In this document: positions 47,707 through 57,536 of the stretch, piece by piece
Layout of the letters: the number at the start of each line of letters is the position of its first letter
Numbering within the stretch: the first letter of the stretch is position 1
NCBI GenBank assembly: GCA_021158725.1
Contig: JAGGUB010000044.1
Location: 77,239-141,238 of the forward strand
Direction: 5' to 3'
DNA: 64,000 nucleotides
From: Caldifarciminota bacterium
GTDB taxonomy: Bacteria; Hydrothermota; UBA3073; NMUJ01
Position numbers and translations under genes: made by a program
Notes under the pieces: generated by a model
Seen by the model: the letters and a program-made list of their open reading frames with translations, nothing else
Database searches by the model: none
Told to the model about the DNA's origin: nothing

Positions 47707-48012
47707 ATGAAGGAAAAGGAAAAAGAAAAGGTGGTGGAGGTTTTGAAGCAGGTGATGGATCCAGAAATTGGTATCAATGTATGGGATTTGGGACTAATCT
47801 ATGGTGTAGAAGTGGATGAAGCTAACCGTGTCAATATAAAGATGACGCTCACAGTGCCGGGATGTCCGTTAGCTGCTTACATTGTGCAGACGGTAAAGCT
47901 TAAGCTACAGGAAGCGGGTTTCCATGATGTGGATGTAGAGCTTGTATGGGAGCCACGGTGGACACCGGAGAGGATGTCGGATAAGGCGAAAGAGATGTTG
48001 GGGTGGAAATAA
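47707..48012 (+). CDS. MIP18/PaaD-like (DUF59) Fe-S assembly family protein
   Basis: 101 residues. The family motif DPEIGINVWDLGLIYGVEV and the conserved cysteine in LTVPGCPLAAYI are present. Relatives (SufT, PaaD, MIP18) help mature Fe-S proteins. No suf genes are nearby, so the client is unknown. It starts 6 nt after tRNA-Pro with no Shine-Dalgarno, and its stop abuts the convergent glmS stop with no spacer. Confidence 0.9.
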   Translation: MKEKEKEKVVEVLKQVMDPEIGINVWDLGLIYGVEVDEANRVNIKMTLTVPGCPLAAYIVQTVKLKLQEAGFHDVDVELVWEPRWTPERMSDKAKEMLGWK

Positions 48013-49833
48013 TCACTCCACGGTTACGCTTTTGGCCAAATTTCTGGGTTTATCGACATCAAGGCCACGCATGACAGCTATGTGATACGCGAGCAATTGT
48101 AACGGTAAGGCTACAAGTAAGGGTGTGAGTGATTCATCGATCTCGGGGATGTAGAAGATATCGTCAACCAGTGATGCCATTTTGGTGTCACCCTCAGTAG
48201 CTATACCTATGACTTTACCTTTGCGGGATTTTACCTCTTCGATGTTGGCGCACATCTTATCGTAAACGCGAGTGTAGGGGTTTATAACAACTACGGGCAT
48301 ATTTTCGTCTACTAAGGCAAGTGGACCGTGCTTCATCTCACCTGCAGGGTAGCCGATTGCGTGGATGTAGGAGATTTCCTTCAATTTGAGTGCACCTTCG
48401 AGTGCAGATGGGTAGTTGATCCAGCGGCCAAGGAACATGAAGTTGTTGTACTTCATATATTTAGTAGCTATGTTGACGATGTCGGTTGAGTGATCCAATA
48501 TGCGGGCCATTTTGGATGGAACAGTTTCGAGCGACTCAAGTATGTGGTGGGTGGCGGGTTTGTCGAATCCTCTCAGATCCTTCAGATAAAGTGCAAATAG
48601 ATATAGGAGGAGCAGTTGTGCGGTGTAAGCTTTTGTGGAAGCTACACCTATTTCAGGGCCCGCATTTATGTATAGGACGTGGGTGGATTCACGAGCAATC
48701 GAGCTTTCGGGTACGTTTACGAGGCTCAACACAGGTAGGTGGGCGAGTTTTGCTTCCCTGATACCTGCAAGCGTGTCGGCGGTTTCACCAGATTGACTTA
48801 TTGCCATCACCATCGTGTCTTCGTCCATCACCTGTGCTCTGTACCTGAATTCAGATGCTATCTCTACATCTGTGTAGATGCGTGCCCATTCCTCCAGTAT
48901 GTATTTGCCTACGTAACCTGCATGCCAGGAGGTGCCACACGCCTGTATGATGATACGATGGATGTTGTGAAGATAGGGTGGTGTATCATCGAACAGCTTT
49001 ATGGTACGATTTTGTATGAACTTGCGTATGTTACGCTCTACGATACGGGGTTGTTCGTGTATCTCTTTTAGCATGAAGAATGGGTAACCTTCCTTTTCGG
49101 CTTCCCAAAGTTCGCCATCTACCAAGAAGATTTGGCGTTCTACCTTGCCATGACGTAGGTTCTCGATCTCTATGGAGTTGGCGGTGAGGATTGCGAGGTC
49201 ATCGTCTTCGAGGTAGGAGACTTTGCGTGTAATACCTACTATTGCTTGGATGTCGGAAGCTAAGATGTTTTCGGTTTCACCCCAACCTACAACTAATGGG
49301 CTACCTTTACGTACGGCGAATATCTTGTCAGGTTGGTGTAGGGAGATGATCGCTATCGCAAATGAACCTTCCAGCAACTCCACAGTGTGTTTGATAGCAG
49401 ATAGGAAGTTGTGTGTTTTGAGAAAGTGTTCCTCGATGAGGTGTGGGATGATCTCTGTATCGGTGGAGGATCGCAATATATGGCCTGCTTTACGTAGCTT
49501 GTTACGTAGTGATATGTAGTTCTCGATAATACCGTTATGGACGACGGCTATCTTGCCATCACAATCTATTTGGGGGTGAGCGTTTTCGGGTGATACCTCA
49601 CCATGTGTAGCCCAGCGGGTGTGACCGATACCTACGTTACCTTTTAAGGGGTCTTGGTCGAGCAACTGTGCGAGCTTATGTAGTTTACCGACTACCTTAC
49701 GTAGGTGTATTTCGTCACCATATATAGAAGCGACACCGGCAGAATCGTAGCCACGGTATTCGAGCTTCCATAGGCCAGATAATAGCACACTACTTATGTC
49801 ACGTGGCCCTACATAGCCTATTATGCCGCACAT
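48013..49833 (-). CDS. glmS: Glutamine-fructose-6-phosphate aminotransferase (isomerizing)
   Basis: 606 residues. The N-terminal glutaminase has the nucleophile Cys2 in MCGIIGYVGPRD and VGIGHTRWATHG. Two SIS domains follow, with ACGTSWHAGY, SQSGETADTL and the C-terminal NLAKSVTVE. It makes glucosamine-6-phosphate, the first step to UDP-GlcNAc for peptidoglycan and LPS. glmM overlaps its start by 13 bp, so the two steps are coupled. No leader ribozyme is possible, because the start lies inside glmM. Confidence 0.96.
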   Translation of the reverse strand: MCGIIGYVGPRDISSVLLSGLWKLEYRGYDSAGVASIYGDEIHLRKVVGKLHKLAQLLDQDPLKGNVGIGHTRWATHGEVSPENAHPQIDCDGKIAVVHNGIIENYISLRNKLRKAGHILRSSTDTEIIPHLIEEHFLKTHNFLSAIKHTVELLEGSFAIAIISLHQPDKIFAVRKGSPLVVGWGETENILASDIQAIVGITRKVSYLEDDDLAILTANSIEIENLRHGKVERQIFLVDGELWEAEKEGYPFFMLKEIHEQPRIVERNIRKFIQNRTIKLFDDTPPYLHNIHRIIIQACGTSWHAGYVGKYILEEWARIYTDVEIASEFRYRAQVMDEDTMVMAISQSGETADTLAGIREAKLAHLPVLSLVNVPESSIARESTHVLYINAGPEIGVASTKAYTAQLLLLYLFALYLKDLRGFDKPATHHILESLETVPSKMARILDHSTDIVNIATKYMKYNNFMFLGRWINYPSALEGALKLKEISYIHAIGYPAGEMKHGPLALVDENMPVVVINPYTRVYDKMCANIEEVKSRKGKVIGIATEGDTKMASLVDDIFYIPEIDESLTPLLVALPLQLLAYHIAVMRGLDVDKPRNLAKSVTVE

Positions 49834-51146
49834 TGTGTTAGTATGATGTCTTTGATATCCTGTAAGATGCGTGAGGTGGTGTGATCATCGGGTGTCTCAA
49901 CCACAATGCGAACGATAGGTTCAGTATTTGATGGCCGTACATGTACCATTATTTTATCACGACGTAACCATAGGCCATCATCTTCACGTATGGTGTCGGG
50001 ATTCAAGTATGCGATAAGTTTGGCCTTGGGTATAGTGGTGGATATTGGTAGCTTGTCCTTGATCATAGAATAATGAGGGAATCGGGTGAGTATTTCGGAT
50101 AGTTTGCAACCTTCGTGTGCAAGTAACTCGAGTATCCTTGCGGTACCGATGAGCGCATCCCTTGTATAATGGAGTTGAGGGTCGATGATACCGCCATTGC
50201 CTTCACCACCAAGGATCGCGTGGGTTTCTAACATCTTGGCTACTACATGGGCTTCACCTACGGGGGTGCGAATGATGGGTGATGCAATGTGTTCGATCAT
50301 CTGTGAAGTGGATAGATTTGTGACTATGGGGCCATGACGAGACTTACAGAGATGGTATGCAACCAACGGTAGTGTATATTCTTCACCTATGGGTACACCG
50401 TGGTCGGTGACTATGGAGAGACGATCGCCGTCTGCGTCGCTGGTGATACCAAGGTCAGCTTTGTGGTTAAGTACGGCTTGGGAGAGGTCAGTTAAATGTT
50501 GGGGGATGGGTTCAGGTAAGCGGGTGAAGCCACGACCGGGTTCACAGTTGATACATATATGGTCCACATTGAGTGCATCTAACAGCTTTGTGGCAGCTAA
50601 CCCGAAGGAGCTGTTGAGCCCATCAACTACAACTTTGAAATGTCCACTACTTATTGATTTGGTGTCAACGAGCTCCAGTATGCGGTGGATGTGTCGCTCT
50701 ATCATATGGTGATCGTAAGATATGGTGCCAAACTTGTCCCAAGATGCGATATGGTATCTATTTTGGTGATAAATTTGGTTGAGTTGTTGCACTTCTCGGG
50801 GTAATAAGAATCGACCATCGGGGTGAAGGAATTTGATACCGTTCCAGACTTCAGGGTTGTGGCTCGCAGTTATCATTATTCCGCCGGCGACATTGAGTTT
50901 GTGTGTGTTATAAATAAGTGTGGGTGTAGGTACTATACCGCCTATACGTACGTTGCTACCCGTAAGTAGTATGCCGCTTATTAGTGCATGTTCGAGTAAG
51001 TGGCTTGAACGGCGGCCGTCACGACCTATGAGTATGTCGCCACGAAAGTATGTGCCGATGGATTTGCCAAGTTGTACCATGATATCGGGTGTGAGCTCAT
51101 CCGGTACGCGGCCACGTACACCGGAGATGCTAAAGATTATTGCCAT
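49821..51146 (-). CDS. glmM: Phosphoglucosamine mutase (or related phosphohexomutase)
   Basis: 441 residues of the alpha-D-phosphohexomutase family. The phosphoserine loop is GIMITASHNPEVWNG, the Mg2+ loop TSDADGDRLSI, the sugar loop GGEGNGGI, and the C-terminal phosphate site VRPSNTEPIVRI. Next to glmS it most likely converts glucosamine-6-P to glucosamine-1-P. Phosphomannomutase activity cannot be excluded by sequence alone, but context favours GlmM. It overlaps the nitroreductase gene by 10 bp. Confidence 0.88.
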   Translation of the reverse strand: MAIIFSISGVRGRVPDELTPDIMVQLGKSIGTYFRGDILIGRDGRRSSHLLEHALISGILLTGSNVRIGGIVPTPTLIYNTHKLNVAGGIMITASHNPEVWNGIKFLHPDGRFLLPREVQQLNQIYHQNRYHIASWDKFGTISYDHHMIERHIHRILELVDTKSISSGHFKVVVDGLNSSFGLAATKLLDALNVDHICINCEPGRGFTRLPEPIPQHLTDLSQAVLNHKADLGITSDADGDRLSIVTDHGVPIGEEYTLPLVAYHLCKSRHGPIVTNLSTSQMIEHIASPIIRTPVGEAHVVAKMLETHAILGGEGNGGIIDPQLHYTRDALIGTARILELLAHEGCKLSEILTRFPHYSMIKDKLPISTTIPKAKLIAYLNPDTIREDDGLWLRRDKIMVHVRPSNTEPIVRIVVETPDDHTTSRILQDIKDIILTQCAA

Positions 51147-51736
51147 CGATCGAATTTAACCTTATCGGTTACGGAATATTTGGGTACAAATAGTTGGCCA
51201 TCACGTCGATAGGGGTGATAGTCTTCACCAGCGGGTACCAGTTTGGGGGACTCGTTCGGATAGCCTAATGCGATTATCGAAAATAGATCCAACTCTTTGG
51301 GTATGCCGAAATGGTGTATCAATAGATCTTTATTCGTGATGCTGCCAATCCATACGGCGCCAAGACTTTCGGCATGTGCTGCTAACAATATGTAAGTACA
51401 TAAAGCGGCACAACTGGCGATACCGGGCCAATCCGGGCAACGGGCCTTCTCCCATAACACCAATAAGTAAGCGGAGGGCGCTTCATTATAGGGGGGTTTG
51501 CCAGCTAACCAAAGCGTATTCTCATAAATTAGTCGACATGAGCCTGTATCCTGTACAACAATAATGTACCAGGGTTGGGTGTTGCCTGCAGATGGTGCAT
51601 ATAGGGCGGTCTCTACAATACGATGTAGTTTATCTGAGGGTATTGGTCGATGCTCGAACCTACGTATTGAACGACGTTCGATTAGAAATTGGTGCATTTC
51701 AAAGTTGGCCATTAGAAGCAAGAAGAATAGCAGCAT
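51137..51736 (-). CDS. Nitroreductase-family flavoprotein
   Basis: About 199 residues. FLIERRSIRRFEHRPIP and YAPSAGNTQPWYIIVVQD are the FMN-binding blocks, and ALGYPNESPKLVP the C-terminal one. It probably is a flavin-dependent NAD(P)H oxidoreductase; the substrate is unknown. Possible starts are 51736, 51712 and 51697. The longest has a hydrophobic MLLFFLLL head but fits a leaderless message from the promoter at 51752-51779. First gene before glmM-glmS. Confidence 0.85.
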   Translation of the reverse strand: MLLFFLLLMANFEMHQFLIERRSIRRFEHRPIPSDKLHRIVETALYAPSAGNTQPWYIIVVQDTGSCRLIYENTLWLAGKPPYNEAPSAYLLVLWEKARCPDWPGIASCAALCTYILLAAHAESLGAVWIGSITNKDLLIHHFGIPKELDLFSIIALGYPNESPKLVPAGEDYHPYRRDGQLFVPKYSVTDKVKFDRWQ

Positions 51737-51751
51737 CCCATTAGGGTTTAA

Positions 51752-51779
51752 AAATTAAAACAATGGTGGATATTGTCAA
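51752..51779 (-). promoter_or_regulatory. Nitroreductase-glmM-glmS promoter
   Basis: On the minus strand, TTGACA (51774-51779), 16 bp, TAATTT (51752-51757), then 15 nt to the first in-frame ATG (51736). It is divergent from the ispH promoter, with 7 bp between the two -35 elements. Confidence 0.5.
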
Positions 51780-51786
51780 TGGATAG

Positions 51787-51813
51787 TTTACTTTGCCAGT
51801 ATTTGCTTATATT
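51787..51813 (+). promoter_or_regulatory. ispH promoter, 15-bp spacer type
   Basis: TTTACT (51787-51792, a weak -35), 15 bp, TATATT (51808-51813), then 6 nt to ATG 51820. It supports the shorter ispH start, because a TTG start at 51793 would lie upstream of the -10. Confidence 0.5.
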
Positions 51814-51819
51814 GAAGTG

Positions 51820-52659
51820 ATGAGGGTGATTGTTGCACCGTATGCGGGGTTCTGCTTTGGGGTAGAACGTGCACTCAAAATAGTGGAGAATGTGGTGCAA
51901 CGTGCGAAACTACCTGTATACACGTGGGGACCTTTGATACACAATAAGATTGTGGTGGAGAAGCTGCAGAGTGAATATGGGGTCATACCTATAAGGGAGT
52001 TCGAGCATCCTCCTGGATACCTTATTCTGCGTACACATGGGGTGCCACCTGAGGTGGTAGATGAAGCTAAACGTAAAAGGTTCATCGTGGTGGATGCTAC
52101 TTGCCCGTTTGTGGCTAAAGTGCATCGATATGTGAAGCTATTGATGGATGAAGGGTATGCGGTTGTAATAGCGGGTGATAAGCTACATCCGGAGGTACGT
52201 GCTACACTCGGTTATGTGGGGGGTGGTGCATATGTGGTGGATGATCGTGAGGCTACATCACGCATACCGGTATGCAAGAAGATAGGGGTGGTGGCACAGA
52301 CGACGATGCGGCTGGATATCTATAAAGAGATAATCAGTGTGCTTGTTACGAAATGCGAGGAGTTAAAGATATTTAATACTATCTGTGATGCCACAATACG
52401 GCGACAGGAGGCAGGTATAAAAGTGGCCAACAATGTAGACGTTATGTTGGTGGTAGGTGATCGTCAAAGTGCGAATACGAGACAGTTGACCGATATGATA
52501 AAGCGGGCAAATCCGCGTACCTATCATGTTGAAGGACCGGAAGAGGTTAATCCATCGTGGTTTAACGATGCGGAGTGTGTGGGGGTGACTGGGGGAGCAT
52601 CTACACCAAGCTGGCTTATTGACAAAGTGGTTGATAAGGTTAAATCTTTTAGACAATGA
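51820..52659 (+). CDS. ispH: 4-hydroxy-3-methylbut-2-enyl diphosphate reductase
   Basis: 279 residues from ATG 51820. The three Fe-S cysteines are in AGFCFGVERAL, VDATCPFVAKVH and NTICDATIRRQ. The substrate histidines are in PLIHNKIV and in KLHPEVRA, whose Glu is the proton donor. It makes IPP and DMAPP in the last step of the methylerythritol route, pairing with ispG at 33581. rpsA follows, an arrangement also seen as IspH-S1 fusions in some bacteria. Confidence 0.95.
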   Translation: MRVIVAPYAGFCFGVERALKIVENVVQRAKLPVYTWGPLIHNKIVVEKLQSEYGVIPIREFEHPPGYLILRTHGVPPEVVDEAKRKRFIVVDATCPFVAKVHRYVKLLMDEGYAVVIAGDKLHPEVRATLGYVGGGAYVVDDREATSRIPVCKKIGVVAQTTMRLDIYKEIISVLVTKCEELKIFNTICDATIRRQEAGIKVANNVDVMLVVGDRQSANTRQLTDMIKRANPRTYHVEGPEEVNPSWFNDAECVGVTGGASTPSWLIDKVVDKVKSFRQ

Positions 52660-52678
52660 CAAAAAGGAGGTAAATGTA

Positions 52679-54373
52679 ATGGTAGAGGATGGTGTTTTGA
52701 TGGAGTTGATTGAGGATAAGTTTTATGAACCCAAAACGGGTGAGGTGGTCTCGGGGAAGGTTGTACACATAGGTAAACGTGATGTGATCGTCGATATAGG
52801 GGCGAAGAGCCAGGGAGCGATACCCATTACGGAGTTCAAGAAGGACGAGAAGGTAGAGGTGGGGCAGGAGATATTGGTGTATATCGAGGCGCTCGAAACC
52901 GAAGAGGGGTACATAAAGGTGTCAAAACTGAAGGCGGAACAGCTTGAGGCATGGCGTAAGCTGCGTGAAGCATTTGAGAATGATGGTGTAGTTGAGGGTG
53001 AAGTGAAGAAAGTGGTGAAGGGTGGATTTATGGTCGATATAATGTCGGTATGGGGGTTCCTTCCTATGAGTCATGTTGGACAGCAGCTCGATCGGCCAGA
53101 GAAGTTGTTGGGTACGACACTGAAGTTCAAGATATTGCGGTGCAATGAGCAGCGACGTAATTTGGTGGTCTCACATAGGGAGTATCTTGAAGAGGAAGAA
53201 CGGCGACGTCGTGAAGAGATAGTGCGTAGGTTTCAGATAGGTGCGGTGAAGGAAGGTGTGGTCAAAAGTATTGTACATACGGGTGCAATAATACAGATAG
53301 AGGATATAGAGGCGTTTATGCATATCGGGGATATGTCATGGACAAGGATATCACATCCGTCGGAGGTGCTTAAGCTTGATGATAAAGTTAAGGTGAAGAT
53401 ACTGGAGGTTGACCCTGATACGGGTAAGGTGTTTGTGGGGATGAAGCAGTTGATGCCTCACCCATGGGAGAATATTGAGAAAAAGTATCCAGTAGGTTCG
53501 GTGGTTAAGGGGAAGGTGGTGGCTATCGTCAACTATGGTGCATTCATAGAGCTGGATAAGGGTATAGAGGGGTTACTACATATATCGGAACTATCGTGGA
53601 CACGTAGGATAAAGCATCCATCGGAGGTGTTGTCGGTTGGCGATATTGTTGAGGTTAAGGTGCTGGAGATTAATAAAGAGGAGCAAAAGATATCGCTCAG
53701 CTTGAAGCAGCTTATGCCGGATCCATGGGAAGCGATAGAGACTAAACATCCCATAGGGTCGATTGTTGTGGGTAGGGTGGAACTTATACTGCCATATGGG
53801 GTGGTGGTGGCGTTGCCGGATGAGCTTGAAGGGTTCATACACATAAGTGATATATCGTGGACACAAAAGATAGAACATCCATCAGAGGTATTCCGTAAGG
53901 GACAAAAAGTTAAGGCACGTGTGTTGGGGTATGATCGTGAGATGCGGCGAATAATATTGGGGTATAAACAATTGACAGAAGATCCGTTGGTGATATTTCA
54001 ACGACATCATCCAGTTGGATCAATAGTTAGGGCTAAGGTTGTGGCTCTATTGGAAAAGGGTATACTTGTGGATGTAGGGGGTGGGTTGAAGGGGTTCATA
54101 CCGATGGAGTTGCTGATGGAAACGGATCCTAAGAGATGGCCAGATACATACAGGGTGGGTAAGACAATACAGGTGGGGGTTAAGGATATAAATCCGAGCC
54201 GCCGTAGGCTTATACTATCGGAGAGGATGTATGAGGAATGGCTTGAACGACAGCTTATACATAGGTATCGTAGGGTGAAAAGCCCGGTGAGGGAGAAGGA
54301 GGAACGAAGGATTGAGTTACCTGAGGAGCTGGATAAGCTGATTGACGAATCAGAGGAAAATAAAGAGAAGTAA
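52679..54373 (+). CDS. rpsA: 30S ribosomal protein S1
   Basis: About 564 residues from the ATG that follows AAAGGAGGT. Six S1 RNA-binding repeats can be counted, beginning near residues 24, 102, 188, 273, 360 and 447. The third to fifth are the closest to each other (for example GLLHISELSW and HPSEVL blocks). A charged C-terminal tail ends the protein. S1 captures structured mRNAs at the ribosome. Genes with no Shine-Dalgarno are common here, so its role could differ from the textbook one. Confidence 0.94.
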   Translation: MVEDGVLMELIEDKFYEPKTGEVVSGKVVHIGKRDVIVDIGAKSQGAIPITEFKKDEKVEVGQEILVYIEALETEEGYIKVSKLKAEQLEAWRKLREAFENDGVVEGEVKKVVKGGFMVDIMSVWGFLPMSHVGQQLDRPEKLLGTTLKFKILRCNEQRRNLVVSHREYLEEEERRRREEIVRRFQIGAVKEGVVKSIVHTGAIIQIEDIEAFMHIGDMSWTRISHPSEVLKLDDKVKVKILEVDPDTGKVFVGMKQLMPHPWENIEKKYPVGSVVKGKVVAIVNYGAFIELDKGIEGLLHISELSWTRRIKHPSEVLSVGDIVEVKVLEINKEEQKISLSLKQLMPDPWEAIETKHPIGSIVVGRVELILPYGVVVALPDELEGFIHISDISWTQKIEHPSEVFRKGQKVKARVLGYDREMRRIILGYKQLTEDPLVIFQRHHPVGSIVRAKVVALLEKGILVDVGGGLKGFIPMELLMETDPKRWPDTYRVGKTIQVGVKDINPSRRRLILSERMYEEWLERQLIHRYRRVKSPVREKEERRIELPEELDKLIDESEENKEK

Positions 54374-54375
54374 GG

Positions 54376-55332
54376 GTGAGAGCTTCGGTGATAATCCCTA
54401 CTTACAATAGGGCGAAAATATTGATTAAGTGTGTGGATGCATTGATGGAGCAAACTTTTGACGACTATGAGGTTATAGTGGTGGATGATGCATCAACTGA
54501 TGATACAGAGGAACAAATAAGAAGGTACCCTGTCCGATATGTGAGGTTGGAGGAGAGGAGTGGGCCTGCACATGCACGTAATGTGGGGATCGAATTGGCT
54601 GAAGGGGAGCTGATAATTTTTGTCGATAGTGATGTGATAGTGGCACCTGAATTTGTGCAGGATCATGTGGAGATACACGAAGAGAGGGGTGATATCATTT
54701 TACAAGGTATGGTATATCATGTGCGTGAGCTACCGAGGAGGCCCAGTTTCAGATACTTGATACCGAATGGTATATGTTGGCATGTATTTATTACACAGAA
54801 TGCATCGGTTAAAAAGAGGTGGCTGTTGGAGGTGGGTGGGTTTGATGAACAGTTGGGTGCATTTATGGGGTACCATGATCTGGATTTGGGGTTGCGGTTG
54901 CAGGAGTTGGGGTTACCGATGGTACATGCGTTTCGTAGGTGTAGGGCATATCATGTGGATGGCCCGCCGATGGAGTTGGACGAGTTTATACGTAAATCGT
55001 ACGAACGCGGTAAAACTGCATATGCGTTTGTGAGACGGTTCGGTAGGCGTGGTGAACGTATCGCACATACACGTAAGGCGCTCATTATATCACATGTGTT
55101 AAAAACAGAACGGTGGGTCGAAGGTAGAGGGGTACGTAGGGTGATGGCGGAGTTTGCATGTGTATCACCAATATACCAGTTGTTGAAAGGTATCATACGG
55201 TATCATTATAGGGCTAAGGGGATATTAGAGGCTATGGACTTGTGGGGTGGACAAAATACGTTAAATTTATTGGCAATAAGGGGGAAGTATGAAAGTGGCA
55301 GTGGGAGCGGATCATCGTGGGTTCGAAATTAA
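54376..55332 (+). CDS. Family 2 glycosyltransferase
   Basis: 318 residues from a GTG 2 nt after rpsA. The GT-A fold is clear: ASVIIPTYNRAKIL, VIVVDDASTDDTEE, the metal-binding DxD in IIFVDSDVIV, and GGFDEQLGAFMGYHDLDLGLRL with the catalytic-base region. It transfers a sugar from a nucleotide donor to an envelope glycan or lipid; donor and acceptor are unknown. Its last 44 bp overlap rpiB in another frame. Confidence 0.9.
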   Translation: MRASVIIPTYNRAKILIKCVDALMEQTFDDYEVIVVDDASTDDTEEQIRRYPVRYVRLEERSGPAHARNVGIELAEGELIIFVDSDVIVAPEFVQDHVEIHEERGDIILQGMVYHVRELPRRPSFRYLIPNGICWHVFITQNASVKKRWLLEVGGFDEQLGAFMGYHDLDLGLRLQELGLPMVHAFRRCRAYHVDGPPMELDEFIRKSYERGKTAYAFVRRFGRRGERIAHTRKALIISHVLKTERWVEGRGVRRVMAEFACVSPIYQLLKGIIRYHYRAKGILEAMDLWGGQNTLNLLAIRGKYESGSGSGSSWVRN

Positions 55333-55822
55333 AAATAGGATAAAAGAGTATCTTATGGGAAAAGGTATAGAAGTTGTGGATTTTGGTACTGATACGAGGG
55401 AGAGATGTGATTACCCGGATTATGGGATACCGGTGGCAGAGGCGGTTGCTAAAGGGGAGGTGGATTTGGGTATACTTTGCTGTGGTACGGGGGTGGGTAT
55501 GAGTATTGTTGCGAACAAAGTTAAAGGTATACGAGCGGGGGTGGTGTGGAATGAGGAGTTGGCGGAACTTGCACGTAAGCATAACGATGTGAATGTGTTG
55601 GTGATACCAACAGATTATGTTGAACCAGAAGCTGTAACTAAGATGGTGGATAAATGGATGGAGACGGAGCCATTGGGTGATGTGTATGCGAGACGTAGAG
55701 AGAAGATACATCAATATGAAGATAAATGGGTGAGTAAGGATGAGCTTGAGCAAGCACTTAAGTTGGCCAAAAAGTGGGAAAAGGAAGCACGTCACTGGCA
55801 AGCGATAGCATGGAGAAGGTGA
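55289..55822 (+). CDS. rpiB: Ribose-5-phosphate isomerase B with C-terminal extension
   Basis: 177 residues. The RpiB/LacAB core has [27 protein letters not shown] and the catalytic cysteine region [17 protein letters not shown]. It interconverts ribulose- and ribose-5-phosphate. The core normally ends near residue 150; about 30 extra, charged, helix-prone residues follow (from [18 protein letters not shown] on). The first 44 bp lie in the glycosyltransferase gene. glyA follows with a TGATG overlap, a common rpiB-glyA pair. Confidence 0.92.
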   Translation: MKVAVGADHRGFEIKNRIKEYLMGKGIEVVDFGTDTRERCDYPDYGIPVAEAVAKGEVDLGILCCGTGVGMSIVANKVKGIRAGVVWNEELAELARKHNDVNVLVIPTDYVEPEAVTKMVDKWMETEPLGDVYARRREKIHQYEDKWVSKDELEQALKLAKKWEKEARHWQAIAWRR

Positions 55823-57072
55823 TGTTAGAGCTACTTAAAAAGACGGATCCGGAGATATACAATGCAGTAAAAGGTGAACTCGAACGTCAACGTAATAACC
55901 TGGAGCTTATAGCATCGGAGAACTTTCCGTCACTGGCGGTACTTGTTACGATGGCGAGTGTGATGAATAACAAATATGCGGAGGGTTACCCTGGTAAACG
56001 CTATTATGGGGGGTGTGAGTGGATGGATGTGGTGGAAAGCTTGGCAATAGAGCGGGCGAAGAAGTTGTTTGGTGCAGAACATGTGAACGTACAACCGCTG
56101 TCGGGGGTGCCGGCAAATCTGGCTGCATACATGGCGGTGGCTAAACCTGGTGACACTATAATGGGGTTGACGTTGTCACATGGTGGGCACCTATCGCATG
56201 GACATAAGGTGAGCTTCTCGGGGATACTATTTAATGCAGTACAGTATACTGTGAATCGTGAGACTGAGCTTATAGATTATGAACAGCTACGTAAGGTGGC
56301 ACATGAGGTTAGACCCAAGATAATTGTGTCGGGGGCGAGTGCATATCCGCGGGTTATAGATTTTAAGAAGTTTCGTGAGATAGCGGATGAGGTGGGTGCA
56401 TACCATGTTGCGGATATTGCACATATAGCAGGGTTGGTGGTGGCAGGGTTGCATCCATCACCTATACCGTATGCTGATATTGTGACTACTACGACACATA
56501 AGACATTGAGGGGGCCTCGTAGTGCAATAATAATGTGTAAACAGGAGTTGGCACGTGCGGTAGATAAGTGGGTTTTCCCGGGGTTGCAGGGTGGGCCACA
56601 CATGCATGTGATAGCGGCGAAGGCGGTATGCTTTAAAGAGGCGATGCAGGATGAGTTTAAGGAGTATCAGAAACAGATTGTTAAAAATGCGAAAGCTATG
56701 GAGGAGACATTTAAAGAGCTGGGGTATAGGTTGGTGAGCGGTGGTACGGATACGCATCTGTTGTTGGTGGATCTGAGGAGTAAAGGTATTACAGGTAAGG
56801 AGGCGGAGGAGGCACTCGATAAAGCTGGTATAACGGTTAATAAAAATACCATACCGTATGATCCACAGAAGCCGTTTATTGCATCGGGAATAAGGATAGG
56901 TACGCCGGCGATCACTACAAGGGGGATGAAGGAAGCCGAAGCTCGTAGGATAGTGGAGCTCATCGATAGGGTATTGTCTAATGTGGGAAGAGAACAGATT
57001 TATAAAGAAGTGCGACAGGAAGTTAATAAGATGTTGAAGGAGTTCCCGTTATATCCAGAGCTTAGACTATGA
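55822..57072 (+). CDS. glyA: Serine hydroxymethyltransferase
   Basis: About 416 residues from ATG 55822, which overlaps the rpiB stop and follows GGAGAAGG; ATG 55810 is a less likely start. Blocks include [29 protein letters not shown] and the PLP-lysine motif [13 protein letters not shown]. It converts serine to glycine and charges tetrahydrofolate. It lies between rpiB and a dCMP deaminase, so pentose, one-carbon and thymidylate precursor genes are grouped. Confidence 0.95.
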   Translation: MLELLKKTDPEIYNAVKGELERQRNNLELIASENFPSLAVLVTMASVMNNKYAEGYPGKRYYGGCEWMDVVESLAIERAKKLFGAEHVNVQPLSGVPANLAAYMAVAKPGDTIMGLTLSHGGHLSHGHKVSFSGILFNAVQYTVNRETELIDYEQLRKVAHEVRPKIIVSGASAYPRVIDFKKFREIADEVGAYHVADIAHIAGLVVAGLHPSPIPYADIVTTTTHKTLRGPRSAIIMCKQELARAVDKWVFPGLQGGPHMHVIAAKAVCFKEAMQDEFKEYQKQIVKNAKAMEETFKELGYRLVSGGTDTHLLLVDLRSKGITGKEAEEALDKAGITVNKNTIPYDPQKPFIASGIRIGTPAITTRGMKEAEARRIVELIDRVLSNVGREQIYKEVRQEVNKMLKEFPLYPELRL

Positions 57073-57536
57073 AAGGAGTTAGGAGACCACCGTGGGATGC
57101 ATACTTTATGCAGATAGCGGAGTTGGTGGCAACGAGGTCTACGTGTTTGCGACGTGCGGTGGGTGCAGTGATCGTCAAAAATAAGCGTATACTTACGACG
57201 GGGTATAATGGGCCACCGGAGAAGTTGCCACACTGTGATGAGATTGGTGGATGCATACGGGAGAAATTACATGTACCGCCGGGTGAACGGCAGGAGCTAT
57301 CACGTGCAGTACATGCAGAACAGAATGCCATTATACAAGCGGCGAAATTGGGTATATCTATAGATGGGGCTACACTTTATACGACACATTTTCCATGTTT
57401 TATATGTGCGAAGATGTTGATAAATGCGGGGATCAAACGAATAGTATATAAGGAGGGGTATCCGGATGAGTGGGCAAGACAGATATTGGAAGAAGCAAAA
57501 ATAGAGGTGGTGAAGTTTGGTGAGGAGGTAACATGA
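57069..57536 (+). CDS. comEB: dCMP deaminase (ComEB family)
   Basis: 155 residues. The zinc site is complete: His and Glu in [12 protein letters not shown] and the cysteines in [11 protein letters not shown]. Extra Cys/His residues ([13 protein letters not shown]) match the second zinc site of ComEB-type enzymes. It makes dUMP for thymidylate synthesis, which suits its place directly after glyA. It overlaps glyA and the next gene by 4 bp each. Confidence 0.93.
   Translation: MKGVRRPPWDAYFMQIAELVATRSTCLRRAVGAVIVKNKRILTTGYNGPPEKLPHCDEIGGCIREKLHVPPGERQELSRAVHAEQNAIIQAAKLGISIDGATLYTTHFPCFICAKMLINAGIKRIVYKEGYPDEWARQILEEAKIEVVKFGEEVT

Noticed and set aside
47996..48030. glmS ribozyme
   Set aside because: The ribozyme would lie upstream of glmS (beyond 49833), which is occupied by the glmM coding region. 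No conserved core was seen.
52679..54373. Tandem repeat region in rpsA as a DNA repeat or mobile element
   Set aside because: The repetition is at protein level (S1 domains) and the DNA copies are diverged.
53533..54453. Serine-rich minus-strand frames opposite rpsA
   Set aside because: The composition is what the complement of an acidic, repeat-rich gene gives. No start signal is seen.
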